Below are positions 53,368 to 61,155 of a stretch of DNA of 64,000 nt, one piece after another. Each line of letters starts with the position of its first letter. The first letter of the stretch is position 1. The notes beneath the pieces are model-generated. The model saw only the letters and a program-made list of their open reading frames with translations. It searched no databases and was not told the origin of the DNA. The position numbers and the translations under genes were made by a program. This stretch comes from Halobacillus kuroshimensis DSM 18393 (GTDB lineage Bacteria; Bacillota; Bacilli; Bacillales; Halobacillaceae), in assembly GCF_000425705.1 (NCBI RefSeq), contig NZ_AUDY01000013.1:157392-221391 (forward strand), given 5' to 3'.

Positions 53368-54189
53368 TCACCTCCATGGAAGAAGCTTCACCTGCAGGCC
53401 GCGCAGCAGAACAGAGAATAGGTAGCCGAAGAACGAAATTACGATCAGTCCGACGTACATCTCCTTCAACAGAAAGGCTTTATAGGACGTCCAAATAAGA
53501 TAACCGATCCCTGAATTTGCTCCCATCATTTCAGCAGCCACAATCGTCAACAGGGCAATCGCCTGACCCATCTGGATACCTTCGAGCATGACAGGCAGAG
53601 ACCCAGGGAGGGCGATTTTGAAGAAAAACTGCCTTGATCCCGCCCCGTAATTTTTTGCTACATCCAGATAAATCCGGTCTATGTTCGTCACCCCGGCCAC
53701 GGTGTTGATGACAACTGGAAAAAAGACACTGCCGGCAATTGTTACTATCTTCGAAACTTCGCCGACCCCAAACATAATAATGATGATTGGCAGCAGCGCA
53801 AGCGTAGGGATGGGCATAACAGCCATAATCAACGGAGATAGAAAATGACGTGCGGGTGAATACAATCCCATAAATAGACCGATCACCACCGCCGGGATAA
53901 CCCCGAGTAAAAATCCTGAAGCAATCCGAAACAACGAAATCCCAATATGATGAAACAGCTCACCGCTCTGTCCCAGCTCCCAAAAAGTGAAGAGAATCGC
54001 ACTCGGGGGTGGAAAGAAACGAGCATCAATCCATCCCATCCGCGAAAAACATTCCCAGAGCAGGAGCAGGAAAATCGGTGATGACACCGTCAGAGCCTGC
54101 TTCAAGCGGTGCTGCCGCTGTCTCTGCTTCCATTCCTGCCGTTCCATTTGAACCGGATCATCGCGGATCTCCTTAGCGCGATGTATCAT
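53368..54189 (-). CDS. ABC importer permease (SsuC/TauC-like)
   Basis: The 273-residue protein has a hydrophilic N-terminus, six TM helices and the EAA-like loop YGAGSRQFFFKIALPGSLP. It belongs to the sulfonate/taurine-type permeases. First gene of the operon; divergent from padR. Confidence 0.92.
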   Translation of the reverse strand: MIHRAKEIRDDPVQMERQEWKQRQRQHRLKQALTVSSPIFLLLLWECFSRMGWIDARFFPPPSAILFTFWELGQSGELFHHIGISLFRIASGFLLGVIPAVVIGLFMGLYSPARHFLSPLIMAVMPIPTLALLPIIIIMFGVGEVSKIVTIAGSVFFPVVINTVAGVTNIDRIYLDVAKNYGAGSRQFFFKIALPGSLPVMLEGIQMGQAIALLTIVAAEMMGANSGIGYLIWTSYKAFLLKEMYVGLIVISFFGYLFSVLLRGLQVKLLPWR

Positions 54190-54255
54190 CTTTCACCACC
54201 TCAATGGATACTGTATGTGCGAAGGCCCAGATGTGTGAGTTTTCCATTTATACCC

Positions 54256-54284
54256 TTGTTAAACGAGGTGCCTCGTTATACAAT
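54256..54284 (+). promoter_or_regulatory. padR promoter with palindromic operator in the spacer
   Basis: -35 TTGTTA (54256-54261), a 17-nt spacer and -10 TACAAT (54279-54284). The spacer is occupied by the palindrome AACGAGGTGCCTCGTT (54262-54277), an ideal place for autorepression by the PadR protein. Confidence 0.75.
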
Positions 54285-54317
54285 GGTTTTAGAATAATTT
54301 GGAAAAGGTGTGAATCT

Positions 54318-54641
54318 ATGGACCGGGAAATCATGAAAGGCAGCATCGATATTCTCATGATGAACTTAGTCAACCGCAGAGACATGTATGGCTATGAGAT
54401 TGTGAAACACCTGAAAGAGCAGAGTGACCAGCTTTACAATATGAGCGAAGGCACCCTCTATCCCGCTTTGAAACGCCTGGAGCGCAAAGATTGGCTGACA
54501 TCTTATTGGTCCGAAACTACCGGAGGACGCAGAAAATACTACCGCATCACCGATGAAGGCCGCACCATCCTGCAACAGAAGCTTCAGGAATGGAAAAGTG
54601 TCAGCGACCTCATTTCTAAGACGTCGGAGGATATGGCATGA
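54318..54641 (+). CDS. PadR family transcriptional regulator
   Basis: ATG 54318 (RBS AAAAGGTG) gives 107 residues: MDREIMKGSIDILMMNLVNR, YGYEIVKHLKE, SEGTLYPALKRLERKDWLTS, WSETTGGRRKYYRITDEGR. These are the winged helix and wing of PadR repressors. It overlaps the next gene by 4 nt, heading an operon of membrane proteins. Ligand unknown. Confidence 0.93.
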   Translation: MDREIMKGSIDILMMNLVNRRDMYGYEIVKHLKEQSDQLYNMSEGTLYPALKRLERKDWLTSYWSETTGGRRKYYRITDEGRTILQQKLQEWKSVSDLISKTSEDMA

Positions 54642-55501
54642 AAAAAATTGAAAAGCATGTCAATCACATATTGAAGGAAATGCAGAGCACGAAAGAAGAA
54701 CGGGAGGAAATCAGGGAAGAGTTGACCACTCACCTTACGAGCGCCAAACAAAAGTATATCAATGAGGGGGAAAGTGAAAAAAGAGCGGAGAAACTGGCCA
54801 TCAAGGATTTCGGGGATGCCGGCATGATCGGCGGCGGTATCCAGGAAAGTCTGTATCCTTTCCAACGGGGGCTCCTTTACATGATCGGGGCCGGTACCAT
54901 CCTGCTTGGTATCTTCATCCACCTCACTGCGACGTTCTCGTTCGGGGATCCTTGGCCGGGATGGCTTGCCATCCAGATGTCGCTCGGAATGCTCGTCGTT
55001 TTGACTGCCATCAACATATCCTGGACCGGCCAGCATTATTGGTCCGTCAATGTGATTGTGTTCCTGACGATTTTGTGGAATGCGTTCAACTATATGGTCG
55101 TACCCCAGTTTTATCAGCTGCAGGTCATCATCATAAGTCTCTTTATAGGCATTCTTATCCTCCTGTGCCTGATCTTCATCGTACGGAATTCATATTACGC
55201 CACCACGAGTCCCTCTGCTGATAAAAACATACGGACGGTGACGACAATCAGCCACATCATAAACATAATCTATGGCTTGATGATTTCCGGTGCCGGTTTG
55301 TTCATCACTTGGGGTGCACTCGTTTTCGGGGGCATGAATGCCATGGTATTTATGCCTCTGACAGCAGTGGCCGCCTGGCTGGCTTTTTACAAATATCAAA
55401 TGAACATGATTGGAAGAAAGCCTGTCACAGCCATTTTTACCGGTCTATTGTTCTGCACTCTGATTGTAGGCCTGCCACTTACACTATTAAGTTGGATATA
55501 A
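54638..55501 (+). CDS. HAAS/DUF1700-like membrane protein
   Basis: The 287-residue protein begins with a helical HAAS-like domain (KHVNHILKEMQSTKEEREEI, then HLTSAKQKYINEG ESEKRAEKLAIKDFG), which typically partners with PadR regulators, and then has about six TM helices from residue 85. It is translationally coupled to padR (ATGA). A membrane sensor or antagonist role is inferred. Confidence 0.85.
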   Translation: MKKIEKHVNHILKEMQSTKEEREEIREELTTHLTSAKQKYINEGESEKRAEKLAIKDFGDAGMIGGGIQESLYPFQRGLLYMIGAGTILLGIFIHLTATFSFGDPWPGWLAIQMSLGMLVVLTAINISWTGQHYWSVNVIVFLTILWNAFNYMVVPQFYQLQVIIISLFIGILILLCLIFIVRNSYYATTSPSADKNIRTVTTISHIINIIYGLMISGAGLFITWGALVFGGMNAMVFMPLTAVAAWLAFYKYQMNMIGRKPVTAIFTGLLFCTLIVGLPLTLLSWI

Positions 55502-55516
55502 AGGAGGGTCTTTATA

Positions 55517-55762
55517 ATGGATCTGCTTATTACGCTGGCCTGGTCGGTCTTTTTCATATTCCTTATCATTGCAGGATCGCTGGTGTGGATGAAAAAAAGA
55601 AAGGCCCTGCTTCTAACCACGCAAGCCTTGACCGGGTACGGAGCTTTCATCCTTCTGGTTGGTTTACTGTTTCATATAATCATAGGCATTTACGGAGTGA
55701 TCTTCCTTCTTTCCGGAGCCGTTTCGCACGTTTTATCGAAAGACTATGCTAAAGGAAGGTGA
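55517..55762 (+). CDS. Small membrane protein of the PadR operon
   Basis: The 81-residue protein has three hydrophobic segments (about 4-24, 34-50 and 55-73). RBS AAAGGAGG. It is 15 nt after the HAAS protein gene and overlaps the next. No family recognised. Confidence 0.75.
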   Translation: MDLLITLAWSVFFIFLIIAGSLVWMKKRKALLLTTQALTGYGAFILLVGLLFHIIIGIYGVIFLLSGAVSHVLSKDYAKGR

Positions 55763-56781
55763 ACCTATTGTCGCTGATAAAGAAAAACATCCTGTTCATC
55801 AGCAGTATGGCCGTGCTGTTCGGCTTGTTGTACTGGACCGGTACATTCGCTGATTCTCCCGGCGGTCCGACCGGCCTCGGGGAAGCCCCTGATCTTTCCC
55901 ATGATGATGAAACCATCGTCTTCACCTACCATCAGGACGGACACGGAAGTCTGTATACCGTTTCTTCCAGCGGTGGTGATGCCGAGCGGTTGACGGAACC
56001 GGAGGAGGAAAAAGACGATACGCGTCCCGTTTTCGCTTCAGACGGTAAAATCGCCTTTCTCCGTCAATGGGAAGGCGATGTCCACCACCATCAACAGTTG
56101 ATGCTGTGGGAGGAAGGGAAAACCACTCCTCTGCTTGATGAGGAAACGTACGTATCAGATATGAGTTTCTCTCCGGACGGCACCCAGTTATACCTTCTGA
56201 AAAATGAAGAATATAAGGACGTCTATGATGATGGCCGCACCCAGCCGACGGAATTCGATGTCTATAAACTGGGCATCGAATCCGGAGAAATGGAAGAAGT
56301 CACCGACTTGAATTCGGTCTCCATCAATTCTCTGCAGGTCATCAGCGAAGAGGAGCTGCTTTATAAACTGGATTATGAAAAGCATGCCATCGAGCGCCTT
56401 CAATTACCATCCGGAGAAACGACGACGATGTGGCCGAAATCCCTGTCCTATTCGAAAGCCCAGGAGCCGGTCGTCAGCGGCCCGCGCTTATCCCCTGATG
56501 GAAACACGGTCGCCTTTTCCGATGTGGCTTCCACAAATGAAAAAGGCACCTTCGAATATGAAATCTTCACGATGACTCCCAATGGGGAAAACATCAAGCA
56601 GATTACAAAAAGCTCCGTTCAGGCAGGGCATCCTCTGTTTTTCCGTTCGTCTGACCAGATTCTCTACACGATCGACCGGAACTTCGCAGGACGCGAACCC
56701 CAACGGGAATACTGGACTGTCGACACAGATGGAACAGACCGGCGACAGCTGAACATCACCATTCCATCTTCCAAGCAATAA
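55759..56781 (+). CDS. TolB/WD40-like beta-propeller protein of the PadR operon
   Basis: The 340-residue protein has an N-terminal membrane anchor (about 10-28), then repeats of a PD40 type (GSLYTVSSSGGDAERLTEPEE, ISPDG-like FSPDGTQLYLL, LSPDGNTVAFS). Such propellers bind proteins or carbohydrates outside the membrane. Its GTG overlaps the previous stop; TTG 55768 with AAGGAAGG is a rival start. The context suggests an envelope-linked role. Confidence 0.78.
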   Translation: MNLLSLIKKNILFISSMAVLFGLLYWTGTFADSPGGPTGLGEAPDLSHDDETIVFTYHQDGHGSLYTVSSSGGDAERLTEPEEEKDDTRPVFASDGKIAFLRQWEGDVHHHQQLMLWEEGKTTPLLDEETYVSDMSFSPDGTQLYLLKNEEYKDVYDDGRTQPTEFDVYKLGIESGEMEEVTDLNSVSINSLQVISEEELLYKLDYEKHAIERLQLPSGETTTMWPKSLSYSKAQEPVVSGPRLSPDGNTVAFSDVASTNEKGTFEYEIFTMTPNGENIKQITKSSVQAGHPLFFRSSDQILYTIDRNFAGREPQREYWTVDTDGTDRRQLNITIPSSKQ

Positions 56782-56801
56782 AAAAAGCCCCGGTACCGGG
56801 G
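56780..56801 (-). terminator. Terminator of the coiled-coil gene or the repeat-side transcript
   Basis: A perfect CCCCGGTACCGGGG palindrome followed on the minus strand by seven T. Confidence 0.8.
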
Positions 56802-56867
56802 ATCAGAAATGCCGATAACCAGGTGAAACTAACTCTATTCAAAATAGATGTACATGAAGCAGCCTAC

Positions 56868-57012
56868 TAATGTCACGAGGAGCGTTCGGTGGTGACGCCT
56901 GCGGGAACAGCGCGAGCCGAAGATCCACTTTTGCAGGTGGTTTTCCTGTCCAAGTCAGCTGAAGCCGTGCCCGCGGCAGGCATCCACCGATAAGCGGAAC
57001 GTGACCCTCCCC
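56868..57012. repeat. Dispersed intergenic repeat, copy C (inverted relative to A)
   Basis: Its first part CACGAGGAGCGTTCGGTGGT and last part GATAAGCGGAACGTGACCCT match the reverse complement of the left module of copies A and B. Between them it has about 70 nt (around ACTTTTGCAGGTGGTTTTCC) that A and B lack. No gene is encoded. Confidence 0.75.
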
Positions 57013-57046
57013 AAGATAATAAGTGTTTTTTCTACAATGCAGAACT

Positions 57047-57970
57047 TTATTTATCTTTATGCTGCTCGCTGGCCTCGATTTCTGAAGTAAGCTCTTCAAT
57101 TTTCGTTTCCAACACTTTCATAAAAGTACTCTTATTGCCGGCCATATGTTTAGGGCGGATGGCTTCACCAAAAAAGGAAGCCATCTGATCCTCCATTTGG
57201 TGAAGGAGCTTTTCCTCTTCCTTCTTCCTTTTATCGGCAGCCGTCTGCCATTTTTGGAGTTCCCCTTTTAACTGACGAACCTGCTCCTGCTCGACTTTGT
57301 ACTGCTTTTTCATCTCTTCCAGTTCCTTTTTCTGCAGGGAGGCATCTTTTTGGAGAGAATCTTTCTCCTGCTTTTCTTTTTGAAGCAGGCGCTGACTTTC
57401 CAAGTAATTGTTCATTAAGAAGGCTTGGTCCTGCAGAATCCGGCGTGTCCGTCTTCCCTCTTCCATGAACAACTTTTCCAATTCTGCGGCCTTCTTATGC
57501 CATTCCTTTTGTTTCTCCTGCTCCCTTTGGATCTCCACTTTCAGTTCGGCATAACTTTTTTGAAGCATGGACGTATCCCGCTGAGACTGAAAAAAGCGCT
57601 GCTGATATTCCCCAAGCTCGGCCTCGACCTGTTTCCTTCTAGCTTCTTCCTGTTTTTCAGATTCTTTCAGATCAACGACATGGGCCTGCCACTTCTTGAT
57701 TTCTGCTTTATAATGCTCTTCCTCCGTCCGGGCTTTTTCCAGCTGGAGTTCGTACGTCTGGTTTCTTTTAGCCAGTTCACCTTTCAGCACCGCTTCTTCT
57801 TCCGACCAGCGACCGCTTTCCTGCTTCAATTGTTCGTTTTCATTTTTCAAACTCTCCAGCATGGAGTAGTGATAGTTTTCCTGATAATCTTGTACTTTTT
57901 TCTTATATTTATCCAACTCTGAGCGGTAATAAATCACTTTCTGCTGAAGTTGTACAGCGTCTTTATTCAT
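57047..57970 (-). CDS. Coiled-coil protein
   Basis: The start at ATG 57970 (RBS AGGAGG, 8 nt) gives 307 residues. From about 5 to 285 the sequence is almost wholly charged heptads rich in Lys, Glu and Gln, so a long parallel coiled coil is expected. The tail (about 255-307) has ASFFGEAIRPKHMAGNKSTF. No signal peptide or membrane segment. It may be a structural or segregation-related cytoplasmic protein; no family is recognised. Confidence 0.7.
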   Translation of the reverse strand: MNKDAVQLQQKVIYYRSELDKYKKKVQDYQENYHYSMLESLKNENEQLKQESGRWSEEEAVLKGELAKRNQTYELQLEKARTEEEHYKAEIKKWQAHVVDLKESEKQEEARRKQVEAELGEYQQRFFQSQRDTSMLQKSYAELKVEIQREQEKQKEWHKKAAELEKLFMEEGRRTRRILQDQAFLMNNYLESQRLLQKEKQEKDSLQKDASLQKKELEEMKKQYKVEQEQVRQLKGELQKWQTAADKRKKEEEKLLHQMEDQMASFFGEAIRPKHMAGNKSTFMKVLETKIEELTSEIEASEQHKDK

Positions 57971-58160
57971 CACTTCCGCCTCCTCCATCCATACATTTCA
58001 TCCATAGGCAAACGTTGTCCATCTATCCTTCTTTTCTATCCTATGAACCTTCCCGATTAAATATCACCTCCCTCACAAGCATCATCTTCCCTGTTTGGGT
58101 CAAATCGCCGTTTCGCTTTCATCACATGTGCTTATGATAGTAAAGAAGGGAGGGGAAAGG

Positions 58161-58262
58161 ATGAGTCACAACGATCAACCTAAGAAAACGGATGCTGCGC
58201 CTTTACAGAGACCTCCACGCCGAAAGCCGCGTAAAGGTGGCTGCTGTGGTAAACGCCGATAA
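58161..58262 (+). CDS. 33-residue basic protein with a Gly-Gly-Cys-Cys motif
   Basis: ATG 58161 follows GGGAGGGG. The product begins MSHNDQPKKTDAAPLQRPPR and ends RKPRKGGCCGKRR. It is strongly basic, with a Pro-rich centre and adjacent Cys residues. It ends 1 nt before a perfect shared terminator, which supports a real gene. No family is recognised; metal or nucleic-acid binding is only a guess. Confidence 0.6.
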   Translation: MSHNDQPKKTDAAPLQRPPRRKPRKGGCCGKRR

Positions 58263-58265
58263 ATA

Positions 58266-58299
58266 AAAAACGTCTAGGAGCTTGACACCTAGACGTTTT
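58266..58299. terminator. Terminator shared by the 33-residue gene and the downstream operon
   Basis: AAAACGTCTAGG and CCTAGACGTTTT stem between convergent genes. Confidence 0.9.
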
Positions 58300-58308
58300 G
58301 CATGTTCT

Positions 58309-59013
58309 TTATGCGGCTGGATCAATAAGGGTGTAATTTCCATTTTCTCCGATGATTTCTGTTTCTTCAGGAACACGGATATAGACGGCCTCCTCGCCCC
58401 ACTCGATACGGCTTCCCCGCTCCCGGCCCACGGAATTTTGGGAAAACTGAGTAAAAGGAAATTCAGAGGTGAACATTTGGTAATGGACATCAACCGGATT
58501 TTCCACGCTCACCGTCAAGGTTTGCTGATTCATGACCAAAGTCGGTTTGAATTCTTCCTGGACTTTTAAACCATCCACGTAGATCGGCGAGCGGTAATAA
58601 GAGGCTTGAATCTTCCCGGTTAGATCAGAAGTTTTTTCTATGAAAATACCCGGCCCACCTTCGTTTTCCACATAGGCTTCAAGTGTCAATGGGTGATCCT
58701 GAAGCTCAAAAGACCACTCTTTGACAAGGGTATCCTTGTTTACCTCATCCACTTTTCCCTCGGCAATCAACATAGGGATGGATATTTCTGATCGTTTTTT
58801 TGAATGTGTGCTTTCCTCATTCATTGAAGCTGTTGTTTCAGAAGGAAGGAAAGTAGAGACAATCATCGATACCAGCAGAAGGACGAAATACCCTCCAAGC
58901 ATCCATAACCCCGTTTTCCCCTGCCCCAGGCGCATTTTCATCGTTCCTATAGAAGAAAACGCAGTGACGGCGACGACCAGTGCAAGAATAAGTATAGGCA
59001 GCAGAACCATCAT
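58309..59013 (-). CDS. Membrane-anchored hypothetical protein of the Ytr-like operon
   Basis: The 234-residue protein has two TM helices (about 2-19 and 36-58) and a C-terminal extracytoplasmic domain of beta type (about 75-234). Its start overlaps the end of the permease gene by 4 nt. It belongs to the GntR/ABC operon; it may be an accessory subunit. Family not recognised. Confidence 0.7.
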   Translation of the reverse strand: MMVLLPILILALVVAVTAFSSIGTMKMRLGQGKTGLWMLGGYFVLLLVSMIVSTFLPSETTASMNEESTHSKKRSEISIPMLIAEGKVDEVNKDTLVKEWSFELQDHPLTLEAYVENEGGPGIFIEKTSDLTGKIQASYYRSPIYVDGLKVQEEFKPTLVMNQQTLTVSVENPVDVHYQMFTSEFPFTQFSQNSVGRERGSRIEWGEEAVYIRVPEETEIIGENGNYTLIDPAA

Positions 59014-59756
59014 CTTTTCACTTCCAATCGGTTTGAGATGAGGAAGGCGATAACATAAGCAGCTGTACTGACAGCCAGACTCTTCATGATAAACAGCCAG
59101 AAATTCTGTTCAGAAAAAAGGAATTGGAAAAAGAAGCGATCCATGGAGTACCCTGCGCTTTCCAAAGAAATTAAGAGGCCGATAAATAAGACGGGAAGCA
59201 GGATAACGAACATTTTGTTCCACTGGACTATCATCCCCGCAGCATAACCGAAGCCTGCAAACATAAAGATGGTCAGGATGAGCGATACAAGGCCCATGAC
59301 ATAGATTCCTGCTCCTTCTGCCCCGTTATTGCTCAAAAGCTCCTGTGAGGTAAAAAGAAAGACAACCACTTTTAAGAGATATCCAGAGAGCGAAGCTGCG
59401 AACCCTGCAATCGAGCAGATGATCCACAAATAGATAATTGTAGACAACGTACCGCTCGTGCGGTTCGTAACAAACGCAAAATCATCTTCTCTGTAGGCTT
59501 TGGTTGTCAGAAGCAATGCGGTTATAAATCCCCAGAAAATCGTGAAAATCATAATCATATCTGCATTGTAATACTCAACCCGAATATTGTAGTTCATTCC
59601 GCCAGAACTGCTCATTCCTGTACCATTCAACGAGAAAAGAACGGCCAGAAGCTGAATGACCACTAACGACGTAAACACGCTGATATAGGCACGCCATTTA
59701 TAGCTGACTTGTTTTTTGACCACTTCCGCTGTTGATATGTCCGCTGAATACATCAT
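59010..59756 (-). CDS. ABC transporter membrane protein
   Basis: From ATG 59756 (AAAGGGGG upstream) 248 residues form six TM helices. It overlaps the 3' end of the ATP-binding gene by 59 nt in another frame. It resembles the ABC-2-like permeases of Ytr-type systems. No substrate is evident. Confidence 0.8.
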   Translation of the reverse strand: MMYSADISTAEVVKKQVSYKWRAYISVFTSLVVIQLLAVLFSLNGTGMSSSGGMNYNIRVEYYNADMIMIFTIFWGFITALLLTTKAYREDDFAFVTNRTSGTLSTIIYLWIICSIAGFAASLSGYLLKVVVFLFTSQELLSNNGAEGAGIYVMGLVSLILTIFMFAGFGYAAGMIVQWNKMFVILLPVLFIGLLISLESAGYSMDRFFFQFLFSEQNFWLFIMKSLAVSTAAYVIAFLISNRLEVKR

Positions 59757-60642
59757 CCAAGCCCCCTTTCCCATTTGCTTCTCCTGTCATATAAACGAAG
59801 GCATCGCTCGCTGAAACGGCTGAAAGCTGGACACCATTCCGCTTCAACTCTTCTTTTTCCACCGTTGTTAAATCATTCTCAAGGATGATGGTCTTTTCGT
59901 AAGGCCCCTGCTTCTCTTCATATAAGAAAACCTTATGCTTCATCCACTCCGGCATGGATTCGTTCCGTCCGGATACCGCAACCGCATAGGATTTCATGTC
60001 TTCCATAGAGGTATGCAGGAGAAGATTTCCTTTTTGCAGGACGATGATCTCTTCCAAAAGATCCTCCACTTCCTCAAGATGATGAGTGGATAGTAAGATC
60101 GTCCGCGGGTATGCCAGATAGTCTTTTAATAAGGCTCTGTAAAAATCCTTCCGAACCGCGGCATCCATCCCTGTAGTGGGTTCGTCAAAAATCGTAAGAG
60201 CCGAACGGGAGGCCAGGCCGATAATCATATTAAATGTGCTCTCTTTTCCTTTGGAAAGCTCGTTGTGATGACCTTTTGGGTGAAAACCGAAATAGTCAAA
60301 CAAGTTCATCGCAAGTGTATGATCCCAATTATGATAAAAGCGGCGTCCCTCCTCTAAAATTTCCTTTAGCGTTAAGGACGTTGGAAAATTCATCTGATCA
60401 TCAATGTAGATACTGTTGGCCGATACCAATAGATTGTTGAACGGGCGGTTCCCATAGACCTCAGCTTCTCCATCACTTTCTTTCAAAAGACCTGTGAGAA
60501 TCTTTAACAAGGTCGTTTTCCCTGCTCCGTTCCGACCGGCAAGACCTATGATTTTATTCTCCTCCATGGAGAAGGATACCCCATGGAGCGCTGTTCTTCT
60601 GCCGTACTTTTTCGTTACTTCTTTGCATTGAACGGCTTTCAT
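59698..60642 (-). CDS. ABC transporter ATP-binding protein (YtrB-like)
   Basis: The 314-residue ATPase has Walker A GLAGRNGAGKTTLLK, a non-canonical signature LSKGKEST in place of LSGGQ, Walker B ALTIFDEPTTGMD and an H-loop STHHLEEVEDLL. The LSKGK form is usual in the Ytr/antibiotic-response subgroup. Its start overlaps the GntR stop by 4 nt (ATGA). Confidence 0.9.
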   Translation of the reverse strand: MKAVQCKEVTKKYGRRTALHGVSFSMEENKIIGLAGRNGAGKTTLLKILTGLLKESDGEAEVYGNRPFNNLLVSANSIYIDDQMNFPTSLTLKEILEEGRRFYHNWDHTLAMNLFDYFGFHPKGHHNELSKGKESTFNMIIGLASRSALTIFDEPTTGMDAAVRKDFYRALLKDYLAYPRTILLSTHHLEEVEDLLEEIIVLQKGNLLLHTSMEDMKSYAVAVSGRNESMPEWMKHKVFLYEEKQGPYEKTIILENDLTTVEKEELKRNGVQLSAVSASDAFVYMTGEANGKGGLDDVFSGHINSGSGQKTSQL

Positions 60643-61016
60643 TCTGATCCCCCCTTCCAGGAATTCCGGATAAGTTCAATAATCTCATTCTCTGACATTT
60701 GAAGATAGCCGGCTTCTGTCACCACATCGTCAATCAACTGCTTTAATGTCTGGTTCTTCCGTTTCTCGATAATCATCTGCCTTGCCCCTTCGGCAACAAA
60801 TTTACCGATTCCCCGCTTATCATAAAGAATCCCTTCCTCTGCCAATTTTGTAAGCCCTTTTGCCGCTGTTGCGGGATTGATATTGTATATGTCCGCCAGC
60901 TTATACTGCGAATAAACCTTCTCATCCACGTTCAAACCGCCATTCATGATTTCACTTTCGATCCATTCTGCGATTTGTATATAAATCGGTTTCATGCCAT
61001 CTGTATCCAGGATCAC
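60639..61016 (-). CDS. GntR family regulator (YtrA subfamily)
   Basis: GTG 61016 is chosen because AGAAGG lies ahead and VILDTDGMKPIYIQIAEW is the usual YtrA start; 125 residues result. The winged helix is YKLADIYNINPATAAKGLTK with GIGKFVAEGAR. YtrA-type repressors control adjacent ABC systems in response to cell-wall antibiotics. A palindrome overlaps its promoter. Confidence 0.88.
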   Translation of the reverse strand: MILDTDGMKPIYIQIAEWIESEIMNGGLNVDEKVYSQYKLADIYNINPATAAKGLTKLAEEGILYDKRGIGKFVAEGARQMIIEKRKNQTLKQLIDDVVTEAGYLQMSENEIIELIRNSWKGGSE

Positions 61017-61052
61017 TTTGATCACCTTCTCTCCGAATGGGTGCATTAGTGT

Positions 61053-61071
61053 TGTAATGTAGTATATTACA
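61053..61071 (-). promoter_or_regulatory. GntR operator palindrome overlapping the -10 element
   Basis: TGTAAT, 7 nt, ATTACA. It overlaps the -10 (TATACT at 61066-61061, minus strand), consistent with autorepression. Confidence 0.7.
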
Positions 61072-61089
61072 CATCCGCTCTATTGACAA
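61061..61089 (-). promoter_or_regulatory. SigA promoter of the GntR/ABC operon
   Basis: On the minus strand -35 TTGTCA (61089-61084), a 17-nt spacer and -10 TATACT (61066-61061). Confidence 0.78.
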
Positions 61090-61101
61090 TAATATCCACA
61101 C

Positions 61102-61132
61102 AAAAAAAGCTGATCTTATAAAAGATCAGCTT
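61102..61132 (-). terminator. Terminator of the TPR-like gene
   Basis: AAGCTGATCTT and AAGATCAGCTT stem with T-tract on the minus strand. Confidence 0.88.
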
Positions 61133-61155
61133 CCTGCCACCGGACAATTTGAAAA

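Noticed and set aside
51494..54189. A thiamine-precursor (ThiXYZ) assignment for the ABC importer
   Set aside because: The NMT1 fold is shared with sulfonate and nitrate importers and no TPP riboswitch or thi gene is present.
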